Source: Niallia sp052318935 | Lineage (GTDB): Bacteria > Bacillota > Bacilli > Bacillales > Cytobacillaceae | Direction: 5' to 3' (one strand) | NCBI GenBank assembly: GCA_052318935.1 | Contig: JBQRKO010000012.1 | Length of the DNA stretch: 64,000 bases | Shown: one piece after another, positions 16,562 to 25,142 of the stretch | Position numbering within the stretch: the first letter of the stretch is position 1 | Layout: the number at the start of each line of letters is the position of its first letter | Notes under the pieces: model-generated | What the model was told of the DNA's origin: nothing | Seen by the model: only the letters and a program-made list of their open reading frames with translations | The model's database searches: none | Position numbers and translations under genes: made by a program

Positions 16562-16920
16562 AAGAAAAGCGCAAGCGCCCTTGCTCATCGACGGAAAAAG
16601 CTGGACTGAATCGAGTGAGATAAAGGAAACACGAAGAGCGTGAGCGATTCGATGTTAACTTATCGTAGACGAGGTGAGGGAAGCGTTGAAGTCGATAGGG
16701 CGCTGGAGCTAGACACTAAACTAGGTTCGAAATTTTATACTTTCTTATCTTTGAACAAAAGCGCAAGCGCCTTGAACAGCTCTGAAGAAAAATGTTCACA
16801 TGACTCAAAAAGTGCTTTTTACTTTTAGAGGCATGGGGTTATTTTTCACAAGAGCTAGGCGCTGGAGCTAGATGCGGACACAACCACCGAGTTATCCACA
16901 ATCCCATTTCGTTTATAATT
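16562..16920. repeat. Two family B repeats in tandem (copies B3a and B3b)
   Basis: The first unit (about 16562-16727) begins GCGCAAGCGCCCTTG and ends GGGCGCTGGAGCTAGACACT with an unrelated middle. The second (about 16754-16905) is a typical B unit with CAGCTCT / AGAGCT outer arms and CATG / CATG inner arms. A tail TGCGGACACAACC follows, shared with copies at 13.8 and 20.6 kb. The rest of the gap 16273-16561, upstream of kdsA, shows no other gene. Confidence 0.75.
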
Positions 16921-16930
16921 TCCTGACGAT

Positions 16931-16979
16931 AAAAAAGGTTGATATGAAAGAGTCGTAAAACCCTTTCATATCAACCTAT
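16931..16979 (-). terminator. Terminator of the NCS1 permease gene
   Basis: Arms GGTTGATATGAAAG and CTTTCATATCAACC, with TTTTTT following on the minus strand. Confidence 0.8.
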
Positions 16980-17080
16980 AAGTTAAGGAATGCTACTGAA
17001 TAACTTTTAATCTCTCAAACATATGATTTATTCATGAACATGAAACACTCCGTCTAAGATTATTCCCTTTCAACAAAACC

Positions 17081-18556
17081 TTAATTAGTAGGAGAGGAAG
17101 CATTTTCAATGTCTACTCTTTTTTCCTTGCTCGACGGCTGCATCAAAACAATATAAGAAATGAAGCCGAAGCCAATTCCTAAAAACCACGAATAGGTGTA
17201 GAGATCTTTAAGCGCTGGAACCATCAACCCTATAAAGGATGCGATTAATCCAATCACTAATGCGATGAACGCTTTTGGATTATAGCCTTTTTTATAAGCA
17301 TAATCTCCATCCTTTTTATAAAAGCTTGCCAAATCGTACTTCTTGCGTTTCACAATATAATAATCTGCAATCATAATCCCTGCTACCGGACCAAGCGCCC
17401 CTCCAATTGCACCAAGAACGTTAAAGATCGTACCTGCATTGTTGAACCAAAGCCATGGCATAAAAAACACGGCTAATACGATAGAGATAATGCCAGCTCT
17501 AACAAAAGTTAGTTTCTTAGGAAATAAATTGACTAAATCATATGCTGGAGATACAACGTTTGCTGCAACATTCACCGACAATGTCGCAATCAGCAATGCA
17601 AATGCGCCTAAAATAAGGACAATTGGATTTCCAAATGCTTGCAGAAGTTCGACCGGATTCCAAATAGGTCTGCCAAAAGCAATAATCGTGCCTGAGGTAG
17701 TAATAATACTCATAATCGAAAAAATAATAGCTGTTCCTGGCAACCCTATGCCTTGACCAATAACCTGATCCTTTTGACTACGAGAAAAACGGGTAAAATC
17801 AGGAATATTCAAAATTAAGGTGGCCCAGGTTCCAACAAGTCCTGTAACGGAAATCCAAAATACATTCCAAAATTCTCCTCCTGATAGTGTAGAAGGTTCA
17901 GAAAATAAAGGCCCAACCCCCTTTGAAACGACAATTGCCCAAATGACAAGTCCCAACCCCAGTATAATTACAAGAGGACCTGCCCATAGTTCAAAGAATT
18001 TCACACGTTCCATCCCATGAGAGATGATAACTGCATGCAATATCCAAAATAATGCTACTGCGATAGCGTCATTTAAACCCATTCCAATAATATGAATATC
18101 CGATAAACTGTTCCACCCAGGTATTAAAACACCTAAGACAGCTCCAACCGCCTTGCTTCCTGCATACGCTTGTACGGCAAACCAAAAAATTGCAACAAAT
18201 CCTCGGATAATGATAGGGAATTGTGCGCCATTATAACCAAAAGAGGCACGAACTAATACAGGGAAAGGCACACCAAATTTTGCTCCCGATGAACTATTCA
18301 ACCACATCGCAATAATCAAAATAATATTGGCAAAAATCACCGTTCCTAATGCTTGCCAAACATTCATTCCTAGGCCAAGCAAACTTCCTGCTGTCTCATA
18401 AGCTACAATATTATGAACCATTCCCATCCATACTGTTGTGTAATTCAGCCAAGTCCAATTTCTTTTCTCCTTTGGAACGGGTGCAAGGTCTTCATTGTAT
18501 AAAGATGGATCCTTTACTTTCAAAACATTCGTTTCGTCAACTAAATTAGTATTCAT
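17081..18556 (-). CDS. NCS1-family nucleobase:cation symporter, PucI-like (allantoin/hydantoin)
   Basis: A 491-residue, 12-TM protein. NWTWLNYTTVWMGMVHNI opens the first membrane region, as in PucI/Mhp1-type carriers; GAKFGVPFPVLVRASFG and the following NGAQFPIIIRG are the conserved TM2-TM3 blocks, and PDFTRFSRS the conserved mid-protein loop. These carriers import allantoin, hydantoins, uracil or cytosine with Na+ or H+. The start has AAGGGGGAT upstream. The xpt gene lies 2 kb away, but no operon links them. The substrate is inferred from overall resemblance only. Confidence 0.85.
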   Translation of the reverse strand: MNTNLVDETNVLKVKDPSLYNEDLAPVPKEKRNWTWLNYTTVWMGMVHNIVAYETAGSLLGLGMNVWQALGTVIFANIILIIAMWLNSSSGAKFGVPFPVLVRASFGYNGAQFPIIIRGFVAIFWFAVQAYAGSKAVGAVLGVLIPGWNSLSDIHIIGMGLNDAIAVALFWILHAVIISHGMERVKFFELWAGPLVIILGLGLVIWAIVVSKGVGPLFSEPSTLSGGEFWNVFWISVTGLVGTWATLILNIPDFTRFSRSQKDQVIGQGIGLPGTAIIFSIMSIITTSGTIIAFGRPIWNPVELLQAFGNPIVLILGAFALLIATLSVNVAANVVSPAYDLVNLFPKKLTFVRAGIISIVLAVFFMPWLWFNNAGTIFNVLGAIGGALGPVAGIMIADYYIVKRKKYDLASFYKKDGDYAYKKGYNPKAFIALVIGLIASFIGLMVPALKDLYTYSWFLGIGFGFISYIVLMQPSSKEKRVDIENASSPTN

Positions 18557-18780
18557 CTTATATCCCCCTTGTTTAATGGCAGATTTTGACCAAAGTAATA
18601 AATGATGAGACTTTCATTTGCAGCTTAATGTTGAAACTTTTCGCCTCCTTATAAAAAGTCTAAATTTTCTGATTTTTATATTTTAACACGCTCTTTTTAT
18701 TTGAACAATCATTTATTTTGTAAAAACCTAAAAATTTACAAAAGATTCTAACGATACATTTTGAAAAGTTTTTTAATAAA

Positions 18781-18879
18781 GGCTGTTTTCGTATAGATTA
18801 TTACTTTTAAACGACAGCCTGCTAAGAAACGCTTTTCCAAATGTATCAAATGTATTCAACAAACTTTGAGAAAACTGCC
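18781..18879. mobile_element. Short (99 bp) family A element, copy A4
   Basis: It starts GGCTGTTTTCGTATAG and ends TTGAGAAAACTGCC but lacks the GC-rich core. Perfect 8-bp flanking duplication TTAATAAA (18773-18780 and 18880-18887). It shows that the ends alone define the mobile unit. The gap 18557-18780 upstream of the permease holds nothing else I recognise. Confidence 0.85.
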
Positions 18880-18943
18880 TTAATAAATAAGATTTTACTG
18901 AATCATTAGGGGTTTGGAGAGAGATCTTATGTTAGTTTCTATA

Positions 18944-18990
18944 CAAAAAAATCCTAATTAACGCTTGCCGCCCGTTAATTAGGATTTTTT
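18944..18990. terminator. Bidirectional terminator after the dicarboxylate symporter gene
   Basis: Arms AAATCCTAATTAACG and CGTTAATTAGGATTT with A- and T-runs on both sides. Confidence 0.85.
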
Positions 18991-19001
18991 CAATAGTCCA
19001 T

Positions 19002-20339
19002 TTATTGTGCTTTTGCAGATGGTTGATAATTGCTTGAATTTTCATCAAGTTCGATTTTGATTGTTCCATCCAATACGCCTTGTGCACGTTCTTTATCAAG
19101 CAGTTTTTCCCATTTTGCGATAAAAAATGCTGCTACCGCATATCCAATTATATTTACTGTTGTACGATAATTCCCCATAAAACGGTCTGGTGCTAACATT
19201 AATGCCACCGCAGCAATTGGAATGCTGCCTGTTGCTGCAGCTGTTGCAGATAACGCAACAAAAGCAGATCCTGGGATACCAGCCATTCCTTTAGAAGTTA
19301 ACAACAACACACCAAGTATTAATAACTGATCTCCGTAAGTTAAGTCAACTCCAGTTGCCTGCGCTAAAAACACAAGAGCGATTGATAAATAAATCGACGC
19401 ACCGTCAAGGTTAAAAGAATATCCAGTTGGAACCACTAGTCCAACAACCGCTTTGTTGCAGCCTGCTTGTTCAAATTTTTTCATCAACTGCGGCATAACA
19501 GCTTCTGTGGAACCAGTTGCAAAAGAAAGCATAATCTCTTCACTAATATATTTAATTAATTTCCACAAACTTAAACCTATGAATACTCGGAAAATAATGG
19601 CCAATACGACAACAAATGCTAAACATGCTACCGTCATTGCTACAAAAAGTTTTCCAAAAGATGCTAACGTGTTCAATCCATACTGACTTACTGCAAAAGC
19701 CATCGCACTGAAAGTAGCAAGAACCGTCAGCTGCATAATATAGCCCATTATTTTGAAAAGAACATTATTGACATTTTCCAACACATCAATGAGCAATTCA
19801 GAAGTTCGGCCACCAATATGTACTACTGCAATTCCAAATAAACAAGAGATTAACAAAACTTGAAGCATGGAATTATTCGCAAACGCGCCAACTGCACTAT
19901 CAGGGATCATATTAAGGAAAAAATCACCTTCGCTCGGCAATTGTGAACCACCTGTTTTTGCTTCTACATCACTTGTGCTTAATGTGGAAGGATCAATGTT
20001 TAATCCTGCACCAGGATTCATTAAGTTCGCGACTACCATTCCAATAATTAAAGCAAAAGTAGTAACAATCTCAAAGTATAAAATCGTTTTCCCGCCAATT
20101 TTCCCAACCGTTTTTATATTGCCTACATTTGCAATCCCAACAACAACAACACCAAAAATAAGCGGTGCGATGATCATTTTGATCAGCTTAATAAAGCCAT
20201 CTCCAATCGGTTTTACGGCAGTCCCAAAAGCAGGCCATAAATAGCCAATTAAAACCCCAGCTACAATCGCTACCATAATTTGAAACAACATACCTTTGTA
20301 AAATGGTTTCTTTGCTTTTAATACACCTTCGTTTTTCAT
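19002..20339 (-). CDS. dctP: C4-dicarboxylate:cation symporter (DAACS family, DctA/DctP-like)
   Basis: About 445 residues with the glutamate/dicarboxylate symporter fold. Hallmarks: MIIAPLIFGVVVVGIAN in TM3, a serine/alanine-rich reentrant loop (SFATGSTEAVMP), GYSFNLDGASIYL with NLDG, and TSKGMAGIPGSAFVAL. The SFNLDG and DRFM segments favour C4-dicarboxylates (DctA/DctP) over glutamate. The start at 20339 is chosen because GGGGAG lies 7 nt upstream; earlier in-frame codons overlap this site. No two-component regulator is adjacent. Confidence 0.87.
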   Translation of the reverse strand: MKNEGVLKAKKPFYKGMLFQIMVAIVAGVLIGYLWPAFGTAVKPIGDGFIKLIKMIIAPLIFGVVVVGIANVGNIKTVGKIGGKTILYFEIVTTFALIIGMVVANLMNPGAGLNIDPSTLSTSDVEAKTGGSQLPSEGDFFLNMIPDSAVGAFANNSMLQVLLISCLFGIAVVHIGGRTSELLIDVLENVNNVLFKIMGYIMQLTVLATFSAMAFAVSQYGLNTLASFGKLFVAMTVACLAFVVVLAIIFRVFIGLSLWKLIKYISEEIMLSFATGSTEAVMPQLMKKFEQAGCNKAVVGLVVPTGYSFNLDGASIYLSIALVFLAQATGVDLTYGDQLLILGVLLLTSKGMAGIPGSAFVALSATAAATGSIPIAAVALMLAPDRFMGNYRTTVNIIGYAVAAFFIAKWEKLLDKERAQGVLDGTIKIELDENSSNYQPSAKAQ

Positions 20340-20554
20340 TACCATTCTCCCCTTTTCCAAATTTTTTCAGCAATGAATATTCTAGATGTTATCTCTGTTA
20401 ACATGATAACGTAAAATATAGTAACATTCATTGTTGACTATTACTAAAAAAATGAAAAAACGTTAGTTAAGTTAACCAAAAAAAACGATATATTCCGAAT
20501 ATTCAAATATATATTTTAGAAGATGTTCGTATCTAACCATTTTCTATTAGAACA

Positions 20555-20640
20555 AAAGTACAGGGCTAGGCGCTCTATGCTGGATACGAATCCAACCGTT
20601 AAGTTATCCCCGGATCCGTTTCGTTTGTATTTTCTTATAC
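20555..20640. repeat. Family B right-end fragment (B4)
   Basis: acagGGCTAGGCGCT followed by ggatacgaatccaacc and ccgtttcgtttgtattttc matches the right end and tail of the B copies at 13.8 and 16.9 kb. The left half is missing. It lies next to the xpt terminator. The rest of 20340-20554 is AT-rich with nothing recognised. Confidence 0.6.
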
Positions 20641-20643
20641 TGT

Positions 20644-20690
20644 AAAAAAAAAGACGATTCTTATTCAAAAAACTGAATAAGAGTCGTCTT
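20644..20690 (-). terminator. Terminator of xpt
   Basis: Arms AGACGAyTCTTATTCA and TGAATAAGArTCGTCT, then nine T on the minus strand. Confidence 0.8.
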
Positions 20691-20733
20691 AAGTTGGTTC
20701 ATAGACCATATTTTTAGCGAATTACTGTTCATG

Positions 20734-21342
20734 TTAATTGCCTCCAGTAGATAAATTCTCTGCTGTACGTTCTTCTGCAAACTGTACTTTTCCATCTTGC
20801 AAGGAAGCAATTCGCGCTAATGATTCCAATCGATAGCCTTTTGCCATTAGTTCCTCTGCACCCGGCTGGAACGACTTTTCAATCAAAATACCAATGCCGC
20901 TGACTTTTGCTTTTGCTTGCTCGATAATGTCTGCCAATCCGATTGCTGCCTGTCCATTAGCCAGGAAGTCATCAATAATAAGAACAGAATCTCCTTCTGT
21001 AATATATTGCTTTGATACCGTAATTTTATTGGACTCTTGCTTTGTAAAGCTGTAAACAGTAGAAGTAAGCAAATCGCTTGTTAAAGTTAATGACTTTCTT
21101 TTTCTTGCAAAAATAACTGGAACATTTAATTCAAGACCTGCCATAATTGCAGGAGCAATTCCAGATGATTCAATCGTTAAAATCTTTGTAATAGACTCTT
21201 CTTTGAATCTTTTTGCAAATTCTATTCCGATTTCTTTCATTAAATGTGGATCCATTTGATGATTGATAAAAGAATCCACCTTTAGTACATTATCACTCAG
21301 CACAATGCCTTCTTTTTCAATTTTTTGCTTCAATAATTCCAT
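20734..21342 (-). CDS. xpt: Xanthine phosphoribosyltransferase
   Basis: A 202-residue type I PRTase. SVLIIDDFLANGQA is the PRPP-binding motif, and the opening MELLKQKI and LTIESSGIAPAIMAG match Xpt. It makes XMP from xanthine and PRPP in purine salvage. ATG 21342 follows AAAGGAGTG. A guanine-class riboswitch lies about 380 nt upstream, with a family A element between its terminator and the ribosome binding site. No pbuX permease follows, unlike the B. subtilis xpt-pbuX operon. Confidence 0.95.
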   Translation of the reverse strand: MELLKQKIEKEGIVLSDNVLKVDSFINHQMDPHLMKEIGIEFAKRFKEESITKILTIESSGIAPAIMAGLELNVPVIFARKRKSLTLTSDLLTSTVYSFTKQESNKITVSKQYITEGDSVLIIDDFLANGQAAIGLADIIEQAKAKVSGIGILIEKSFQPGAEELMAKGYRLESLARIASLQDGKVQFAEERTAENLSTGGN

Positions 21343-21426
21343 CGTGTTTTCACCCACTCCTTTAAAAATAATAAAAAATAATCTGTTTCCCTTCGCAGCT
21401 CTGTCCCCTTTTCCATAAATAAAAAA

Positions 21427-21634
21427 GGCTGTTTTCGTATAGATTGTTGCTTTTAAACGCGCAGCCTGAATACACTTCGCTTTCCGTGGGCGAGCGTCGA
21501 GCCTCCTCGTCGCATACGCTCCTTTGGGGTCTCGTCTTTCTCGCATTCCCACAGGAGTCACGTGTATTCAGTCTGCTGAGTATTTCCTCTCCCATTTTTT
21601 TACGTAAAAAACAACAAACTTTGAGAAAACAGCC
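21427..21634. mobile_element. Family A element A5, inserted in the xpt leader
   Basis: 208 bp starting GGCTGTTTTCGTATAG and ending GAGAAAACAGCC, with a perfect 8-bp duplication ATAAAAAA at 21419-21426 and 21635-21642. Read on the xpt strand, the duplicated site TTTTTTAT is the T-tract of the riboswitch terminator. Confidence 0.9.
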
Positions 21635-21681
21635 ATAAAAAAGAGAACAATCCTTTCCTACAAAAGTAAGCAACTGTTCTT
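21635..21681 (-). terminator. Riboswitch expression-platform terminator
   Basis: On the minus strand AGAACA pairs with TGTTCT around a loop of about 26 nt, followed by CTTTTTTAT. It directly follows the purine aptamer. Confidence 0.65.
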
Positions 21682-21721
21682 CTTGATCTAAAACTAAGTT
21701 AGTAAATGCCATATGCTCGCT

Positions 21722-21792
21722 TACTCGTAGCCAGATAATTTACGGTTATCCGTTAGAAACTTACAGGCACTATTCCTGTTATTATACGAGAA
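21722..21792 (-). promoter_or_regulatory. Guanine-class purine riboswitch aptamer
   Basis: Read on the minus strand: P1 CTCGTA...TACGAG, then ATAAT, GGAATAGTGCC, AAGTTTCTAACGG, ACCGTAAATT and GGCTACGAG. These are the conserved J1/2, L2, J2/3 and L3 elements of the purine riboswitch. The base equivalent to position 74 is C (GGCTAC), which selects guanine/hypoxanthine rather than adenine. A TATAAT -10 lies at about 21816-21821 on the minus strand. Confidence 0.93.
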
Positions 21793-21919
21793 AATTATTT
21801 TTTTAGACATTATGGATTATAAAGGAAGTAAGCTAGATTGAAAACAAATATTTTACGAAAGTCGAAAGTTCCAATAAAAAATCCAACAAATTTCGAGTCA
21901 CACAATCACTATTTAAATC

Positions 21920-21963
21920 TTGACATTCTTTGCATCTTAAAATATATTTAGTTGTACATACAA
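21920..21963 (+). promoter_or_regulatory. Promoter and putative MarR operator of the MFS gene
   Basis: TTGACA at 21920-21925, a 17-bp spacer, TATATT at 21943-21948, then the inverted repeat TTGTA-CA-TACAA at 21952-21963. The same unit stands before marR at 23322. Confidence 0.75.
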
Positions 21964-22035
21964 AATAGAAATATTTACTTCTTATATTTTTTATACACAA
22001 CCAAAATTTATCTAAGAAATTGGAGTGCCAACCAA

Positions 22036-23304
22036 ATGGATACAAGCATAAAATCAACGAAGTTTTATTACGGATGGGTTGTTGTGGCTATTACGTTTAT
22101 TACCTTATTAATATCGGCAGGTATTCGTTCGATGCCAAGTATTCTTATTCTTCCTTTTGAAGAAGAGTTCGGATGGAGCCGCGGCGGAATTTCCAGCGTT
22201 ATATCATTTGGAATCTTTTTATACGGGTTGGTAGGACCATTTTCAGCATCATTATTGCAACGATTTGGGATAAGAAGAGTGATCGTGATTTCTTTAGCCA
22301 TTTTAGCAATCAGTCTTTCTCTTACACCGTTGATGACATCTTTATGGCAATTTCAACTATTATGGGGATTTGTTTCAGGTCTTGCGACAGGAATGATGGC
22401 AAATGTACTTGGCGTAACGATTAGCAATAACTGGTTTGTTAAACGGCAAGGCTTTGTCATAGGATTATTGACAGCAAGTGCTGCTACCGGACAATTATTA
22501 TTTCTGCCATTGCTTGCAAAAATTATTGAGGTTGCCGGATGGAAGTATTCTGTTTTTACAGCAGTAGCAGTTATTTTATTAGTCCTTTTGCTTGTTGCCA
22601 TCTGGATGCGCAACCATCCGTATGATATAGGTGTCCCAGCTTATGGAGCTAATGAACTGGCAAAACCAACTGTATTAAAAGGAAACTCTTTTCTTGCACC
22701 AATAAACGCCTTGCGTTTTGCAGTTAAAAACACTACTTTTTGGATTTTATCAGCTACATTCTTTTTCTGTGGCTTCTCGACAAACGGCTTGATTGGCACC
22801 CATCTTATTGCTGCAGGCCATGATCACGGGATAGCACAAGTAACCGCTGCAGGGCTGCTTGCTTTTATGGGCATTTTCGACTTGATTGGAACAACATTTT
22901 CCGGTTGGCTGTCAGACAGGTACGATAGTCGCAAACTGTTATTCTGGTATTACGGATTACGTGGAATCTCTCTGCTGTTTTTACCATTTGCTCTTAATAG
23001 CAATCACATGATGCTGATTATTTTCTCCGTCTTTTACGGTCTTGATTGGATTGCGACTGTTCCTCCAACCGTTAAACTTGCATCACAAGAGTTCGGTAAA
23101 GAAAAAGCAGGCATGATCTTTGGCTGGATTGTTGTCGCCCATCAAATTGGTGCTTCAACTGCTGCATACAGCGCTGGATTATTAAGAGAAGTACTTGGCA
23201 GTTATACCGTACCATTTGTTGCTGCTGGACTCGTTTGTTTAATAGCAGCATTAATGGCTTTAAAAATTTCAAAAGTACGAGAACAGCAATCATTGAATGT
23301 GTAA
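22036..23304 (+). CDS. MFS transporter (oxalate/formate antiporter-like)
   Basis: A 422-residue, 12-TM protein. Conserved features: FYYGWVVVAITF at the start, SMPSILILPFEEEFGW, and a loop motif SGWLSDRYDSRKLL in the second half. These place it in the OFA/monocarboxylate-type MFS group that includes OxlT-like proteins. The start ATG 22036 follows TTGGAG; longer in-frame readings have no site. Its promoter carries the same operator as the marR gene 270 bp downstream, so it is probably repressed by that MarR. Substrate unknown. Confidence 0.83.
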   Translation: MDTSIKSTKFYYGWVVVAITFITLLISAGIRSMPSILILPFEEEFGWSRGGISSVISFGIFLYGLVGPFSASLLQRFGIRRVIVISLAILAISLSLTPLMTSLWQFQLLWGFVSGLATGMMANVLGVTISNNWFVKRQGFVIGLLTASAATGQLLFLPLLAKIIEVAGWKYSVFTAVAVILLVLLLVAIWMRNHPYDIGVPAYGANELAKPTVLKGNSFLAPINALRFAVKNTTFWILSATFFFCGFSTNGLIGTHLIAAGHDHGIAQVTAAGLLAFMGIFDLIGTTFSGWLSDRYDSRKLLFWYYGLRGISLLFLPFALNSNHMMLIIFSVFYGLDWIATVPPTVKLASQEFGKEKAGMIFGWIVVAHQIGASTAAYSAGLLREVLGSYTVPFVAAGLVCLIAALMALKISKVREQQSLNV

Positions 23305-23321
23305 CTCTTTTCTTGTATTAA

Positions 23322-23367
23322 TTGACAAAACGAAGAAATTACTTTACATTTTTTGTTGTACAAACAA
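23322..23367 (+). promoter_or_regulatory. Promoter and putative operator of marR
   Basis: TTGACA at 23322-23327, 17-bp spacer, TACATT at 23345-23350, then TTGTA-CA-AACAA at 23356-23367, one mismatch from the site before the MFS gene. A leader of about 200 nt separates it from the marR start; it contains a possible hairpin (CCCTC...GAGGG) but no recognised element. Confidence 0.7.
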
Positions 23368-23574
23368 AACTTTTATGGAAAATCGCCCCTCGTATTTACC
23401 ATCTAACAGGAAATGAGGGCAGATTCTAACCTAATAAAGGCGGCGTGAGCGAAGCCACTCCAATCTTAATAAGGATAAAAACCAACTACAGAGCACCATC
23501 ACTCGTTTTTTTCCAATAAAGTTGGCGAAGCTCCGGCCCCTTTTCATAAAAACTCCCATGGAGGCGCATGTATA

Positions 23575-24006
23575 ATGGATGAACACTTTCTTCACAATTG
23601 CCTATTTTTTACTGCTAACCGATTAAGCCGAGCTATCACAAAAATGGCGGAAGAAGAATTTGCTTCGACCGGATTAACCCCAATGTATGGATATATTATT
23701 CGACTCGTTAACGGAAATCCAGGTATTTCTCAAAAGGAATTAGCGGAAAAGTTATCTATTACTGCTTCTACTACTACTCGTTTTATTGACAAATTAGAAG
23801 GAAAACAATTAGTGGAAAGAAAAGGGAAAGGGAAAACAGTAGAAATATTTCCAACCGAAAAAGGAAAAGAATTAGAACCAATCGTTCGTCAAGCATCTAA
23901 AAATTTACTAACACGGTATGAAGCAATTTTAGGCAAAGAATTATCAGAAAAAGTGAAAACGGAAATTGAAAAAACTAGTGATAAATTAGAACAGGAACAT
24001 AATTAG
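23575..24006 (+). CDS. MarR-family transcriptional regulator
   Basis: A 143-residue protein with the MarR winged helix at about 35-105: ISQKELAEKLSITASTTTRF forms the recognition region and ERKGKGKTVEIFPTEKG the wing. A GGAGGCG site precedes the ATG. The matched promoter/operator units before this gene and the MFS gene suggest an autorepressor controlling an exporter. No ligand can be predicted. Confidence 0.9.
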   Translation: MDEHFLHNCLFFTANRLSRAITKMAEEEFASTGLTPMYGYIIRLVNGNPGISQKELAEKLSITASTTTRFIDKLEGKQLVERKGKGKTVEIFPTEKGKELEPIVRQASKNLLTRYEAILGKELSEKVKTEIEKTSDKLEQEHN

Positions 24007-24022
24007 AAAAGCGGAAGCACCT

Positions 24023-24070
24023 GCCTGTAGACAAAATCTATTTTATAGACTTTGTCCACAGGCTTTTTTA
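24023..24070 (+). terminator. Terminator of marR
   Basis: GCCTGTaGACAAAATCTA pairs with TAGACTTTGTCcACAGGC, followed by seven T. Confidence 0.88.
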
Positions 24071-24182
24071 TGTCGAATTCGCGATAAACTTCGCTGGAGA
24101 ACTGTCGCACACTAAAAGAAGGAATAAAAACTACACTCTATCATCTACAAGAAGATGCAGCAAATAAGAAATTCCGTGAATT

Positions 24183-24334
24183 CTTTAAACATATCTACTA
24201 GTTGGGAATTAGCTACAATTTTAGAAGAAGAACGTAATTTTTATCTGTATGAAAAAATGGGCTACATCAGAACAGGTGTTAATAAGAAATTGAACGAAAA
24301 TACAACCCTTATATTTTATAAAAAAGATTGTTAA
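24183..24334 (+). pseudogene. GNAT acetyltransferase C-terminal remnant
   Basis: One open frame ends ERNFYLYEKMGYIRTG followed by NTTLIFYKK, the usual C-terminal block (YEKxGF...) of GNAT acetyltransferases. The acetyl-CoA site and the start are missing. The rest of 24071-24449 holds only a short hairpin (TTGCTCA/TGAGCAA near 24390). Confidence 0.6.
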
Positions 24335-24449
24335 ACCACTTTAGATTATTCAAGAAACGGGCGCAATAAATGAATAATGGCTTAATTGCTCATAATAATT
24401 CTGAGCAACTGAGCTAATTTTTATAAGAAGAAATGGTTCTTTTTTGATC

Positions 24450-24851
24450 TTATAGCTTTTCTGTATGTTCTTTAATCGTTGAGACAATTTTTTCAAATGT
24501 ATATTTATGATTTACAACATCGACTGTAAAGTCTTGTTCCTCATCTATTCCCATTGTCCATCTGTAATGATTTATTTTCAAAAACACAATGAGTGCGGCA
24601 AGAGATGTTCTTTTGTTCGCATTGTGGAAAGCATGATTTTTAGCGATTGATTCAAATAATGCTGCTGCTTTTTCATATATAGATGGATAAGCATCCCGAC
24701 CAAATACTGATTGCTTTGGTCGGTTAATCGCAGAGTCAAGTAGGCCTGGATCTTTTACACCTATTTGTTCTTTTGGTGAGAATAGACGAATTTGCACCGT
24801 ATTGATCGCGATTACTTGATTGGTCGTTAAATAAACGATTTTGTCCATCAT
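24450..24851 (-). CDS. Doc-type (Fic/DOC) toxin
   Basis: A 133-residue protein with the DOC motif HAFHNANKRT at residues 73-82 (HxFx(D/N)xNKR). Doc toxins phosphorylate and inactivate EF-Tu. The protein starts at the second of a TGATG overlap with the antitoxin gene, so the two are translationally coupled. The usual Doc size is about 125 residues, so it appears full length. Confidence 0.9.
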   Translation of the reverse strand: MMDKIVYLTTNQVIAINTVQIRLFSPKEQIGVKDPGLLDSAINRPKQSVFGRDAYPSIYEKAAALFESIAKNHAFHNANKRTSLAALIVFLKINHYRWTMGIDEEQDFTVDVVNHKYTFEKIVSTIKEHTEKL

Positions 24852-25108
24852 CTATCAACTAACCCTTTAAATGCTTTGTCATGCTCTTTTATTACATCGT
24901 TAAGAAGCTCCATAAATTCAGCATCTACTCCGTCTGGAAGATGTAGTTTTTCTTTCTTTTGTAAAATGATCTTTCCATCTTGTACTTCGACTTGTACGTC
25001 ATCTCCTTGAGCTAACCCTACTTGCTTTAATAACTCAGGAGGTAGTGTGATTCCAATACTATTTCCTATCTTTGTAACTTTTCTTTCAATTTGCTCCACA
25101 AATTTCAC
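24848..25108 (-). CDS. AbrB/SpoVT-type antitoxin
   Basis: An 86-residue protein with an N-terminal swapped-hairpin AbrB domain (KVTKIGNSIGITLPPELLKQ, then GDDVQVEV) and an acidic C-terminal tail expected to bind the toxin. GTG 25108 is very close to the AAAGGGG site; GTG 25099 has better spacing and would start VEQIERK. It precedes and overlaps the doc gene. Doc is classically paired with Phd; an AbrB-type partner is a known but less common pairing. Confidence 0.88.
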   Translation of the reverse strand: MKFVEQIERKVTKIGNSIGITLPPELLKQVGLAQGDDVQVEVQDGKIILQKKEKLHLPDGVDAEFMELLNDVIKEHDKAFKGLVDR

Positions 25109-25116
25109 GCCCCTTT

Positions 25117-25142
25117 GTTATAACTGTTATAACAATTATAAC
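25117..25142 (-). promoter_or_regulatory. Putative autoregulatory operator of the toxin-antitoxin operon
   Basis: Three GTTATAAC-like 8-mers (25117-25124, 25126-25133, 25135-25142; the third begins A) repeat every 9 bp just upstream of the antitoxin start. Confidence 0.6.

Noticed and set aside
16406..16828. Small open frames (16406-16588 minus, 16640-16828 plus)
   Set aside because: They cover the kds upstream region and tandem B repeats; no ribosome binding site or family.
21362..21712. Open frames across repeat A5, and an N-terminal extension of xpt to 21561
   Set aside because: They translate the repeat and riboswitch terminator; xpt starts at 21342 with a proper ribosome binding site.
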